In this document: positions 33,610-41,802 of the stretch, piece after piece
Numbering within the stretch: the first letter of the stretch is position 1
How the letters are laid out: the number at the start of each line of letters is the position of its first letter
Assembly (NCBI RefSeq): GCF_015686655.1
Contig: NZ_JADPMP010000012.1
Coordinates: 1 to 64,000, forward strand
Reading direction: 5' to 3'
Length of the DNA stretch: 64,000 bases
Source of the DNA: Pontibacter sp. FD36
GTDB lineage: Bacteria; Bacteroidota; Bacteroidia; Cytophagales; Hymenobacteraceae
Notes under the pieces: model-generated
The model's input: the letters and a program-made list of their open reading frames with translations, nothing else
Told to the model about the DNA's origin: nothing
The model's database searches: none
Program-made: the position numbers and the translations under genes

Positions 33610-34959
33610 TTAGTTGCTCTGTGTTACAGTAGCTATGTTAGAGTTACCGTTTTGCATAACAGTAGCTGTGCTATATCCGCCAGATTGAGTAGTAGTTGAC
33701 GTGTTAGAATTTCCAAGCTGCGTTACAGAGCTAGAGTGACCGATGCCAGTCTGCTTTTGAGTTGAGGTGTTTCGGTTACCATCTTGCAACAAAGAAGCTT
33801 CCATATCTGCGCCAAAGCTCTGTGTTTGGATACCTTCGTTGCGGTTGCCTTCTTGGCGGATACTGGCAGTATTTAAACCACTCAATTCAGTCTGCGTTTG
33901 TGTAGCTGAGTTTCTGTCGCCTCTCTGATAGATAGAAGCTTGATTAAAGCCACTTAGACCAGCTTGAAGTTGTGTAGCTTCATTACCATCTCCACGCTGC
34001 TCTATTTCAGCTGAGTTGTCAGCAGAAACCAACGACTGCACTTGGGTTGCTAAGTTAGCAGCACCTCTTTGATAAATGTCAGCAGAGTTAGCGCCTGAAA
34101 TTAAAGACTGTGTTTGAGTAGCTACGTTAGCACCTATCCCTAAAAACCCTGTTCCTTCTTGATCAATTGAAGCAGAGTTGCCAACACTTACACCAGCTTG
34201 TGTTTGGAGTGCAATGTTACCGCTACCTGATTGCTCGATATAAGCTGCGTTAAAGCCACTTACGTTTGTTTGTATCTGAGTTGCAGAGTTTAAGCGGCCG
34301 TCTTGGTATATCTCGGCTTCATTAAAGCCTGAACCAACATCTTGGGTTTGGCTTGCAACGTTGCCTATCAGGCCAGAAGATTGCTCAATGTAAGCTGTGT
34401 TAAAACCGCTCGCATTGCTTTGGCTTTGTGTGGCAACGTTTGAATTACCCTTCTGCTTAACTTCAGCTTCGTTGCTTACAGAAGGACCCATAGAGCCGCC
34501 TTGCTGTGTTTGGGCAGCTTCGTTGTAGTTACCTTTTTGTGTTGCTTTAGCGAAGTTGTTGTAAGAACCGTTTGTCTGGGTAATAACAGACTCGTTTTCT
34601 CTGCCGTCCTGATCAACAACAGCGTCATTCCATGCATTTGCCTGTGTAACGGTAGATTCGTTTTCTCTACCTGTTTGCTTTACATCTGCATCGTTGCTAA
34701 GGCCAGTCTGAACAACAGACGATTCATTTTCTCTGCCATCTTGATTTACAACAGCGCCATGACTTGTACCAGTTTGCGTAACAACAGAAACGTTATCTCT
34801 ATTAGATTGCGTTACTTCAGCTTCGTTAGAAGTACCTGTTTGTGTTACAGTAGCTTTTTGTCTGAGGTCATTCTGTGTTACTTTAGCATTATTACCCTGT
34901 GCAAATGAAGCACCAGCGATTAGCATAAATGCAGAAGCTAAAAAAGTAAATTTTTTCAT
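33610..34959 (-). CDS. Long curlin-repeat amyloid subunit (449 aa)
   Basis: Exported curli subunit with signal peptide MKKFTFLASAFMLIAGASFAQ and almost nothing but repeats after it. I count about 35 half-repeats, equal to some 17 curlin repeats; E. coli CsgA has five. The first ten are of the form (N/R)-E-(A/S)-x-V-x-Q-(T/D)-G, with a recurring GRENES step; from about residue 165 to 395 two types strictly alternate (N-x-A-x-I-x-Q-x-G and N-x-A-T-Q-x-Q); the last few return to x-A-T-V-x-Q. This suggests growth by duplication of a two-unit block. Terminators at both sides make it an independently transcribed or partly read-through unit. Confidence 0.92.
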   Translation of the reverse strand: MKKFTFLASAFMLIAGASFAQGNNAKVTQNDLRQKATVTQTGTSNEAEVTQSNRDNVSVVTQTGTSHGAVVNQDGRENESSVVQTGLSNDADVKQTGRENESTVTQANAWNDAVVDQDGRENESVITQTNGSYNNFAKATQKGNYNEAAQTQQGGSMGPSVSNEAEVKQKGNSNVATQSQSNASGFNTAYIEQSSGLIGNVASQTQDVGSGFNEAEIYQDGRLNSATQIQTNVSGFNAAYIEQSGSGNIALQTQAGVSVGNSASIDQEGTGFLGIGANVATQTQSLISGANSADIYQRGAANLATQVQSLVSADNSAEIEQRGDGNEATQLQAGLSGFNQASIYQRGDRNSATQTQTELSGLNTASIRQEGNRNEGIQTQSFGADMEASLLQDGNRNTSTQKQTGIGHSSSVTQLGNSNTSTTTQSGGYSTATVMQNGNSNIATVTQSN

Positions 34960-35024
34960 GATATAAGGGTTTAGGGTGAAGGTGCTTAATCAAGTATGAA
35001 ACTCAAAAGAATTTACAGTTCATA

Positions 35025-35066
35025 AAATGAAGCCTCCATAGTAAAATTTCTTTCACTATGGAGGCT
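35025..35066 (-). terminator. Intrinsic terminator after the 282-residue curlin
   Basis: A 12-bp stem (35031-35042 with 35055-35066), 12-base loop, followed on the minus strand by TCATTTTATG, a short T-rich tail. It is 21 bases after the stop of the upstream curlin gene. Confidence 0.8.
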
Positions 35067-35086
35067 TTCAAGTGTTTTAACTAAGG

Positions 35087-35935
35087 CTATTTGTTGTTTT
35101 GGTTTACGGTTGCTTGGTTAAATGCTCCCATTTGAGTAACATTTGCTCCGTTACCAACACCATTCTGCTTCATGTAAGCTTCATTTGAGTTACCTACAGA
35201 CTGGCTTATTGAACCTACGTTAGAGTTTCCATCTTGCCAGATAAGTGCAGCGTTATCGCTTGATAACTGAGAAACTGTAGCCGCGTTATCATTACCAATC
35301 TGTCTAACACCTAAATCAGCAGCAGCCCACTTACCGTTACCAACGTTGTTTCTATCACCTTCCTGCGTAACAGTAGCGTTATTACGCATACCATCCTGCT
35401 TCACATAAGCTTCATTAAGATCCCCTACTTGAGAAATCGTAGCAGTGTTTGAACCCATTCTTTGCTCTATAAACGCAGTATTCTGATTCCCGTCTTGAGT
35501 AGTTGTAGCAGAATGATTGCCATATCCAGACTGAATAAGTTTGGAATCGTTTTTATCGCCTAATTGAGTTTGAACACCTGTGTTACCACTGTTATAAACA
35601 GAAGCTTCGGCTTTATTATCATCCCCATTTTGAGTTTGTGTATGATTATTAAAGTTTGACGGTGCCCCATTCTTTGAATTTTGAGGATTGATACTGGCTC
35701 TGTTTCTGTCTCCAGTTTGAGTTTGAGCTGCTAGGTTACCATTGCCTACCTGAATTGTTGTGGCGGCATTTGAGTTACCTACTTGATCAATAGCAGCCGC
35801 ATTCTTGTGTGTTTCTGTTCCACCAGTTTGAGTAACTAATGCTGAGTTTCCTGTACCTGTGCTACCTGTAGTTTGTGCCATTGCACCGCCAGCGATTAAC
35901 ATGAAGGCTGCTGCGAAAAATACATTCTTTTTCAT
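35087..35935 (-). CDS. csgA: Curlin-repeat amyloid subunit (282 aa)
   Basis: Exported CsgA-type subunit; signal peptide MKKNVFFAAAFMLIAGGAMAQ is closely related to those of the two longer curlins. About 20 half-repeats follow, such as NSALVTQTG, NAATTIQVG, NEAYVKQDG, NATVTQEG and NAALIWQDG, interrupted by two repeat-poor stretches (about residues 78-110 and 195-212). It is the first curlin gene after the csgEFG operon and has the clearest promoter of the group. It is probably the most highly expressed subunit, though this is inference. Confidence 0.9.
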   Translation of the reverse strand: MKKNVFFAAAFMLIAGGAMAQTTGSTGTGNSALVTQTGGTETHKNAAAIDQVGNSNAATTIQVGNGNLAAQTQTGDRNRASINPQNSKNGAPSNFNNHTQTQNGDDNKAEASVYNSGNTGVQTQLGDKNDSKLIQSGYGNHSATTTQDGNQNTAFIEQRMGSNTATISQVGDLNEAYVKQDGMRNNATVTQEGDRNNVGNGKWAAADLGVRQIGNDNAATVSQLSSDNAALIWQDGNSNVGSISQSVGNSNEAYMKQNGVGNGANVTQMGAFNQATVNQNNK

Positions 35936-36004
35936 TTTGTTTGGGTTTTGGGTTTTAGATTATTAATTATTTGGGTTTATTTTTTTGTTTATATTTTATG
36001 TTAG

Positions 36005-36034
36005 CAAAGTTATTGATAAGTTTTTAAAAACAAA
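36005..36034 (-). promoter_or_regulatory. Bacteroidota-type promoter for the 282-residue curlin
   Basis: On the minus strand TTTG (36034-36031), an 18-base spacer and TAACTTTG (36012-36005) match the Bacteroidota consensus TTTG-N17-19-TAnnTTTG. Predicted transcription starts near 35997, giving a leader of about 60 bases. A second -7-like box, TAAGTTTG, lies at 36044-36037. The 372-base spacer 35936-36307 is otherwise very A/T-rich and holds no gene. Confidence 0.65.
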
Positions 36035-36244
36035 ATCAAACTTATTTTTTTTTTAAATATTTTGATTTTTGAAATGATAAAGTACTGTTTCAATATTTAG
36101 ATATCATTTGTTGATTAAATTCATATTAGTCTTTTACCAATAATTATTACAAAAGTTACATTAAAAATTAAAAATAAAAATATTATTTTAAATAATATGC
36201 TTTTAACAATTTGATAATATTGGTAAGTGTATAATTTTAGTACA

Positions 36245-36281
36245 AAATAAAAGGGCTCCTTCACCTAGAAGGAGCCCTTTT
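36245..36281 (-). terminator. Intrinsic terminator of the csgE-csgF-csgG operon
   Basis: A 13-bp stem pairs 36249-36261 with 36269-36281 around a 7-base loop, with CCCTTTTATTTTG on the minus strand. It begins 27 bases after the csgG stop. Confidence 0.9.
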
Positions 36282-36307
36282 ATGGCATTTTCACTATGTT
36301 TCGGATC

Positions 36308-37720
36308 CTATTTTTTGTACAAATTAAAATACCAATTAACACCTAGCTTAGCTGTCCAGAAATAATCGTTGAAACGACCTTGCTGCACACCATCAAAGTT
36401 ATCGCTTAAGAAATAGGAGCTGGAAGCATTTACGTCTATACCTAACCGAGGAGTAGCCAGGTATTCCAAGCCAACACTACCTTTTAAATAAGGAAAGAGA
36501 TTGTCGGAGTTAAGGTCCGTTCCGAAATCGCCGATGCGGTTATTTGCCTGGGCCACACCGCCACCTACCTGTACATAGGGTGTGTATTGCAGCTTTGGGA
36601 AAAAGAAGTAGTTGGCGTTTACTTCAGCATAGTTTATACCTGTGCTAAAGTTGCGGGCAGTAGCCAGCGAACCTCTTCCCAGCTTCAGGTCAAAAGCCAA
36701 GCTATTACGGGTGCTATACCTGATGCCTACATCTGCCATCCCTCTGATGGCTGGATTGGAATAGTCGCCATTGTAGCGCATAGCACCAGCTGCTGCGCTT
36801 ATACCTATGCGACCACGCCTGTCAGTCATCAGCTGGCCGTGAATGTCATTGTTCGGTAGGTCTTCTTTCTCTTTAAAGTAGCTCTGTATAACTGGCGATT
36901 CCAAATCCTTCTGATCTTTCAGACTCCATAGGCCCGCTGTTATACCTTCAATGATCATGCTCTGCACTGCCTTGTCTATAGCTTCTTTCACAGCAATTTC
37001 TGAAGGCTCATTGTATGTAAAGCCTGTCTCGGCTTCGAGTAATCGCTTAAACTTCACATAGCGGAACATGCCAAAGTCTATGGATTGGGAAAGAATAGTC
37101 TTGGAGGTATAAACTGTTTTCAGGATCTCACCCGTACTTGTAGAGATCGCTCGGAGGTATACCGTTACCTTGTCTTCGCGGTATTGGCTGGAGCCCCCAG
37201 CTGCAAAGTAGCGCAAACCTGCACCACCTGTTATAACATTGGCGTCATAGGAGATAATACCACCTTCCAATATTATACCTGCAAATAGCAAGCCCGGTAG
37301 TATAGGTTCTGGTCTGCCGGTTATGGCTTCAGCCTCGGCTCGGGTGGAACGCACGATCTTTCGCTCGTTCAGGAGGTTGCCTAAGTTCTCACGCTCAATA
37401 GGGGTAAACCAGCCTGATTCTTCTAATGACTTGAGCAGGATAGTGGTTGTTCCCTGTGTTACGGCTGTAGACCAGTTGGCGCCATTCACCGAAGGTTTGT
37501 ACTGTCCTGTCTGGTCTCTGAATTTGTAGACTGCAGCTACTACCTTTTGCTGAGGAGCGGGTAGGTTTACCAACAGATCCTGGTTGCCCGGAGCAGAAAC
37601 CCCTAGCATGGCTCTGGATGTACCGGTAGGTTGATTGAAATAAGGTGAGCAGGAATTTAGCGCGATGGCTAAGACAAAGCAAAGCGCGTAACAAATCTGC
37701 TGAAAGCTAATTTTAAGCAT
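36308..37720 (-). CDS. csgG: CsgG curli secretion channel with extra C-terminal barrel-like domain
   Basis: CsgG forms the nonameric outer-membrane pore that exports curlins. The lipobox is ALNSC (Cys24). Residues about 45-285 match CsgG: VVAAVYKFRDQTGQYK, STAVTQGTTTILLKSLEESGWFTPIERENLGNLLNERKI, YDANVITGGAGLRYFAAGGSSQYREDKVTVYLRAISTSTGEIL, and TGFTYNEPSEIAVKEAIDKAV. The protein is 470 residues, against 277 in E. coli. The additional 170 or so residues (from about 300, RGRIGISAAAGAMRYNGDYSN...) alternate hydrophobic and polar residues, with aromatic strand ends and a final WYFNLYKK, typical of a small outer-membrane barrel. It follows csgF by 66 bases. Confidence 0.95.
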   Translation of the reverse strand: MLKISFQQICYALCFVLAIALNSCSPYFNQPTGTSRAMLGVSAPGNQDLLVNLPAPQQKVVAAVYKFRDQTGQYKPSVNGANWSTAVTQGTTTILLKSLEESGWFTPIERENLGNLLNERKIVRSTRAEAEAITGRPEPILPGLLFAGIILEGGIISYDANVITGGAGLRYFAAGGSSQYREDKVTVYLRAISTSTGEILKTVYTSKTILSQSIDFGMFRYVKFKRLLEAETGFTYNEPSEIAVKEAIDKAVQSMIIEGITAGLWSLKDQKDLESPVIQSYFKEKEDLPNNDIHGQLMTDRRGRIGISAAAGAMRYNGDYSNPAIRGMADVGIRYSTRNSLAFDLKLGRGSLATARNFSTGINYAEVNANYFFFPKLQYTPYVQVGGGVAQANNRIGDFGTDLNSDNLFPYLKGSVGLEYLATPRLGIDVNASSSYFLSDNFDGVQQGRFNDYFWTAKLGVNWYFNLYKK

Positions 37721-37786
37721 ACAAAGGGTATTATGCGTGAAGATGTAATATTGAGCGTGGGTGAAGAATAAATGTTAAGCCCTTTA

Positions 37787-38218
37787 TTAATAATAAGGTA
37801 CCGTCACAGTTGTCTGGTTGCCATTCGAAATATCCGTAATCACGATGTTGATACCGCTTCTTCCCTCTGTCACTTCAATCTGATAGTTGCCTACCGTATA
37901 CTCGCCCGGAGCTAAAGTGCCTTCGCCAAACTGCGATACCACCAACTGTCTGGAAAGCTGGCTAAGAATCTGGCGATTCAGGCTCTCCTGGAAATCCTGG
38001 AGCGGGTCGCGGTTGAGCATGCTGGATGACGAGGTAGCAGAAGGGTCCTTGAGCTTATCCTGTGCCTGCGCTGAGGACTGTAACCATTGGTAGTTAAAGG
38101 TGTCGCCACCAAAAGCAGGGTTCTTAGGTTGGTATACCATATCCTGTGCCTGCGAGTCGAGGGTGCCAGCCACGAATAGGGCTGACGTGAAGCATACTAG
38201 TAGAAGTAACTTGCGCAT
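37787..38218 (-). CDS. csgF: CsgF curli assembly factor
   Basis: A 143-residue exported protein, close to E. coli CsgF (138). The signal peptide ends near SQAQ (25). The mature N-terminus contains the CsgF signature YQPKNPAFGGDTFNYQWLQSSAQAQ, the part that plugs into CsgG and forms the second pore constriction. The C-terminal half (FGEGTLAPGEYTVGNYQIEVTEGRSGINIVITDISNGNQTTVTVPYY) corresponds to the domain that holds the nucleator CsgB at the surface. It lies 34 bases after csgE in one operon. Confidence 0.96.
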   Translation of the reverse strand: MRKLLLLVCFTSALFVAGTLDSQAQDMVYQPKNPAFGGDTFNYQWLQSSAQAQDKLKDPSATSSSSMLNRDPLQDFQESLNRQILSQLSRQLVVSQFGEGTLAPGEYTVGNYQIEVTEGRSGINIVITDISNGNQTTVTVPYY

Positions 38219-38252
38219 AATAAGTAGGGTTAAAATGGCTATTTAGGGTGTT

Positions 38253-38795
38253 TTAGAATTTTTCTATTGCTCGTTTTCCGTCTGCATCCAACTGCTGCCG
38301 GAGCCGGTCGTTTTCCAGGTACTCAATAGCGACTGCTACGCCATAGCCTGCCAACTCTTCTATAACATCGTAACGCGGCTGTAACTGCTGTTCAAAAATC
38401 AATTCCTCGTTCACCTGAATCTGCACCAAAGCTCCATTGCCTCTGGTGGGGAATTCCTTTATCAGGATCGTGAAGTTCTTGGCAAACAGAGGGGGCTCCC
38501 ACTTGTTATGAAATATTTCGTAAAAGTCGCGTCCCACTTTGGTTATTGTTTCGTCTACGATCAGGCCATCTACTTCCAATTGAGAGGAATGCCGGATGAT
38601 CTGCTCAATGGGTTTTTTCTCTTCTATACGCTCGCCTTTATTTTCAATACCACCGCTACGGAGTGTGTCTTGCGCGGCAGATTTGGGAGCTGTAGATGTT
38701 TTGGGAGGTATCTTACCTTTTTGAGCACAAACATTCACAAAGGGAATGCATATGAACAACACGCAGCATATAAAGAAAAGGTAAGCTGGCTTCAC
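38253..38795 (-). CDS. csgE: CsgE curli secretion adaptor
   Basis: A 180-residue exported protein that caps CsgG on the periplasmic side and selects curlins. After a signal peptide ending near VCAQ (25) is a linker with Lys, Pro and Ser. The CsgE domain starts near residue 72: LEVDGLIVDETITKVGRDFYEIFHNKWEPP, NFTILIKEFPTRGNGALVQIQVNEELIFEQQLQPR, and VAIEYLENDRL, all characteristic. It is longer than the E. coli form (129) because of the linker. It is the first gene of the operon, with a possible -7 box 43 bases upstream. Confidence 0.96.
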   Translation of the reverse strand: MKPAYLFFICCVLFICIPFVNVCAQKGKIPPKTSTAPKSAAQDTLRSGGIENKGERIEEKKPIEQIIRHSSQLEVDGLIVDETITKVGRDFYEIFHNKWEPPLFAKNFTILIKEFPTRGNGALVQIQVNEELIFEQQLQPRYDVIEELAGYGVAVAIEYLENDRLRQQLDADGKRAIEKF

Positions 38796-38837
38796 ATCTA
38801 TTTGTATTAAGTAATCAAAACTTAGGATCCCTTAAGT

Positions 38838-38845
38838 CAAATATA
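38838..38845 (-). promoter_or_regulatory. Possible -7 element for csgEFG
   Basis: TATATTTG on the minus strand (38845-38838) fits TAnnTTTG and would give a leader of about 35 bases before csgE. No TTTG is seen at the expected -33 distance, so support is partial. The spacer 38796-38978 is A/T-rich and holds no gene. Confidence 0.4.
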
Positions 38846-38978
38846 GAAAATATACTTCATAAAAATAATTAAGTTTATAAATAATAGCAGAAGATTATAA
38901 CAGGAACAGGTAAACAATTTTATTGAATAGGACAGATGGAGGTTCAAGTGGGTATATAGTAGCGAAGGGGTAGAAAAA

Positions 38979-39022
38979 ATTGCATAAAAAAGTCTTCGAA
39001 ACGGAAGGCTTTTTTATGCAAT
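38979..39022. terminator. Long bidirectional intrinsic terminator
   Basis: A stem of about 19 bp with one G-T pair (38979-38997 with 39004-39022) and a 6-base loop; A/T tracts at the outside serve as T runs on either strand. It ends the leftward bestrophin remnant. Confidence 0.85.
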
Positions 39023-39081
39023 TATGGCAGGGTGATATTACATTTTGCTGTATTCATAAGTCTCTACTGCTCTGCTGGATG

Positions 39082-39429
39082 TTACATCATTGCTTTATCA
39101 GTGGTGATGGCCTTTAACTTAATGGCCAGGTTACGGGAACTGTTGGTGATACCGCCCCATATCTTGCGGCCTTCCCACCAGCGGTCGTAGGCGGTGTTGG
39201 TGCGGAACACCAGCAAAAGCGAGATCACAAAACCCAGCACGCTATGCATCATGCCTACGTTCCGGAGGTACTGCGTCTCAGAAAGGTTAAGGAAGTTCAA
39301 CTCCAGGTAGGCAACCAGACCGGCATAGACGCCCACACCCAGCATAAGTGGCAGGAGTTTCCTGAAGGTGTCGGCCTTCGAGAAACGGAATATGAAAACG
39401 AACCAGTCTTTGGGGTTGTAGTTGATCAT
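39082..39429 (-). pseudogene. Truncated bestrophin-family channel (N-terminal third)
   Basis: A 115-residue frame matching the start of bacterial bestrophins (UPF0187/YneE), chloride or cation channels of about 280-300 residues: NPKDWFVFIFRFSKADTFRKLLPLML, HSVLGFVISLLLVFRTNTAYDRWWEGRKIWGGITNSSRNLA. Only two membrane segments and the first cytoplasmic helix remain. After the TAA a different frame continues for 13 codons (ending VETYEYSKM) before another stop and the terminator at 38979-39022. This looks like the fused ends of a gene that lost its middle. Alternatively it is a short functional derivative. Confidence 0.7.
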
Positions 39430-39432
39430 AAA

Positions 39433-39480
39433 AAAAGAATCCGCTTAGCCCGTCCCTAAGTGAGCGGGCAGGCTAAGCGG
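39433..39480 (-). promoter_or_regulatory. Terminator-like hairpin directly before the bestrophin start
   Basis: CCGCTTAGCC (39441-39450) pairs perfectly with GGCTAAGCGG (39471-39480), with a further inner stem. On the minus strand ATTCTTTTTTT follows and then the ATG at 39429. It could end transcription coming from the right or act as a leader attenuator; the rest of the 253-base spacer shows no gene. Confidence 0.55.
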
Positions 39481-39682
39481 GGTTCAGCTCGGCTAAAAGT
39501 TGAGCCTAAAGATAAGTACATTTTTTTTTAATGCGCAAGCGTCTGCTCCAAAAATAAATATGGGACTTTATTTATGTGTTTGATTATCAGTTGTATATAC
39601 TAATGTTGGGCTCTCCAAACTGCAGGGGACTAAAAATGAGCCTCTTTCAGCACATTTTAGCCTATACCTTTGTTCTAACTAT

Positions 39683-40447
39683 ATGGAATACTTTGTAAAG
39701 CAGGGCAGTGTGGTGCGTGAGATCTGGGGAAAGGGCGATACCATCCTCTTCATTTTCGCGGGCGCCTCAGCCGAATTTGCACTCAACAAAGCGGTGGACT
39801 GGCTCTACTTCACCGGCCGGCTTCCCGCTGACCCGCTGGGACGCTTGTTCTCAACGGTAGGCTATGCCCGCCAGATCGTGTTCTCCAGTCTTGATGGGGC
39901 CCACAAAGCGATCGATACGATGGCGAAGATACATGCCGGAGTAGAGTCAAAACGCGGGATGTCTATACCTGACTGGGCGTATCGGGATGTGCTGTTTATG
40001 CTGATCGACTATTCCATCCGCTCTTTTGAGTTACTGGAGCGGAAGCTTTCTGATGCCGAGAAAGAAAGTGTGTTTGAAGTGTTCTGGCGGGTAGGTACAC
40101 GCATGGGGCTTCAAGGGCTGCCGGAGACGTACCAGGACTGGCTCCACATGCGGCAGCGCCACTTAGAGGAAAATCTGGCAGCAAGCCACTTTACCACCGA
40201 TCTGTACAAACAGTACCGCAAGCACCTGGGGCCTATCCGGTATAAGCTGTTGCTGGAGGGGCAGAAACTGATCGTGCCGACGATAGTGCGCAAGCAGCTT
40301 GCATTGGGTAAGTGGTCCGTTCTGAAACCAGTGCTTTCTGTCTACAAACTCAGCCGCCGGTTGCGTGCCGACTGGTTGATCAAGTCCCTGATCCTGCCCC
40401 CGGCCTATAAGAGCGAAATAAAGGAACTCGATGTGCACCCAGCCTAA
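39683..40447 (+). CDS. MpaB/DUF2236 oxygenase-like protein
   Basis: A 254-residue protein of the DUF2236 family, which includes the latex-clearing oxygenase Lcp and the fungal MpaB enzyme, both haem b proteins. Family features: VREIWGKGDTILFIFAGASAEFALNKAVDW near the N-terminus, FSTVGYARQIVFSS around residue 60, then an IH motif (MAKIHAGVESKRG) and WAYRDVLFMLIDYSIRSFELLERKLSDAEKE. The Arg and His residues in the middle are candidate haem contacts. No signal peptide. A -7-like box TACCTTTG (39665-39672), overlapping a TATACCT word, lies just upstream. The substrate is unknown. Confidence 0.83.
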   Translation: MEYFVKQGSVVREIWGKGDTILFIFAGASAEFALNKAVDWLYFTGRLPADPLGRLFSTVGYARQIVFSSLDGAHKAIDTMAKIHAGVESKRGMSIPDWAYRDVLFMLIDYSIRSFELLERKLSDAEKESVFEVFWRVGTRMGLQGLPETYQDWLHMRQRHLEENLAASHFTTDLYKQYRKHLGPIRYKLLLEGQKLIVPTIVRKQLALGKWSVLKPVLSVYKLSRRLRADWLIKSLILPPAYKSEIKELDVHPA

Positions 40448-40523
40448 AGGTTTGTTGTTGATTATCTGGTTGCCTTTTTATGTTAAATAAGCATCTTTTT
40501 TAGTCAGCTATACCTGAAGTGGT

Positions 40524-41585
40524 CTATACCTGCTCCAGGTGTTTTTGAATTTCCGCAACAGTTTGCCGGGCGCTTCTGCCCACTCCGATGAGGGTGGCGG
40601 AGGCGAAGCCGGTCCAGTTGCCATAGCCTACCAGCCATAGCCCCGGCTGTTGTGTTGACCTGGTGCCCTCGACTGCTACACTTCCTTTTTCGTCACGCTG
40701 CAACTGCAGGCAGGCGAGGTGGTCCAACGCAAAGCGGTAGCCCGTGCACCAGATCACGGTATCGATCTTCTCTTGTTTACCGTTTGGCCAGATAACTCCC
40801 TGCTCGTAGAAGCGCTCGAAAGGACGCATCGTATGCAATGCTCCCCGATCACGGGCTTTTTTCACCGGCGGCACCATCACAATGTTGCCGACATGAAACT
40901 GCGAGCTGTTCAACTCCCGACCATGCTGCATGGCATAGTAACGCGCCGACGCCTGGTCAAAGAGCACACGCCCGTCCACATCGTCCGGCAGAAAGGTTAC
41001 TTCCTCCAGTGTTACCCAGCCTGTATCCGCCACTTCCGATACCTCAGCCAGAATCTGCGCACCAGAGTTACCGCCGCCTACGATCAGCACCCGCTTTCCG
41101 GAGAATGGCTCCGGTTTTTTGTAGGCAGCCGAGTGTAACTGCTTTCCTTTGAATTTATCAGCGTCTGGGAAGTCAGGTATAAAAGGCTTCCGGAAGGAAC
41201 CGGTGGCACTAATGACGGTGCGGGCAAAGTAAGTCTTCTTCTTCGTTTTAATCTCGTAAATGCCATCCTCAAAACAGACATCCTGTACACGTACAGGCCT
41301 TTCTACCGGTACTTTATACCTGTTTTCGTACTGCGTCAGATAAGCGATCACCTCGTCGCGGGAAGGGTACTCGTCCTTGCTCTCCGGCATCAACCAGCCA
41401 GGCAGGCTGCTGAAGGCAGCCGGGGAGAAGAGGGTGAGAGATTCCCAGTAGTGTCGCCAGGAAGCGCCGGGAGCCTGCTGGTCATCCAGTAAAAGGTAAT
41501 TGAGATTTGCCCGGTTCAGGTAGTAGGCACAGGCCAGCGCACTTTGTCCACCGCCAATCACGATGGTGTCGTAGATTTTTTGCAT
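40524..41585 (-). CDS. ArsO-like FAD/NAD(P)H-dependent monooxygenase
   Basis: A 353-residue two-dinucleotide flavoprotein. FAD binds at the N-terminus (DTIVIGGGQSALACAYYL), NAD(P)H at the middle GxGxxG (VLIVGGGNSGAQI, about residue 170), and a CTGY/ATG element (VISATGSFRKP, VIWCTGYRF) is in place. The stretch APGASWRHYWESLTLFSPAAFSSLPGW is characteristic of the ArsO-type proteins found in arsenic loci, but no arsenic genes lie near. Baeyer-Villiger or other group B monooxygenase activity is the alternative. The gene stop overlaps a TATACCTG word (40525-40532), with another copy 16 bases away. Confidence 0.85.
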   Translation of the reverse strand: MQKIYDTIVIGGGQSALACAYYLNRANLNYLLLDDQQAPGASWRHYWESLTLFSPAAFSSLPGWLMPESKDEYPSRDEVIAYLTQYENRYKVPVERPVRVQDVCFEDGIYEIKTKKKTYFARTVISATGSFRKPFIPDFPDADKFKGKQLHSAAYKKPEPFSGKRVLIVGGGNSGAQILAEVSEVADTGWVTLEEVTFLPDDVDGRVLFDQASARYYAMQHGRELNSSQFHVGNIVMVPPVKKARDRGALHTMRPFERFYEQGVIWPNGKQEKIDTVIWCTGYRFALDHLACLQLQRDEKGSVAVEGTRSTQQPGLWLVGYGNWTGFASATLIGVGRSARQTVAEIQKHLEQV

Positions 41586-41750
41586 GTCAGGTAAGCTGTT
41601 GGTGTGGGAAGATACGATAATTGTGCTTTTTCTGTCATTTCGAGCAGAGCGAGAAATCTGGAGTATTGCTCAGGCTTTAGAAATGATCCAGATCTCTCCT
41701 AACGTCGAGATGACAGACTTAATCGGTTGCTGCAACAGGTATAGCCCCGG

Positions 41751-41782
41751 CAAAAAAAACGCCCCGACCAGAGTCGGGGCGT
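41751..41782 (-). terminator. Intrinsic terminator after the tricorn protease gene
   Basis: A 10-bp GC-rich stem (41759-41768 with 41773-41782) with a 4-base loop, followed on the minus strand by a run of eight T. It begins about 20 bases after the stop. Confidence 0.9.
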
Positions 41783-41802
41783 TTCCTATACCTAAGAGTC
41801 GC

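Noticed and set aside
32213-35935. Regular short DNA repeats that might suggest a CRISPR array
   Set aside because: The periodicity is the coding of curlin repeats; units vary, are continuous in frame and there are no identical repeats with unique spacers or cas genes.
40524-41585. An arsenic-resistance locus, from the ArsO-like protein
   Set aside because: No arsR, arsB, arsC, acr3 or arsH-like gene is near; the protein stands alone.
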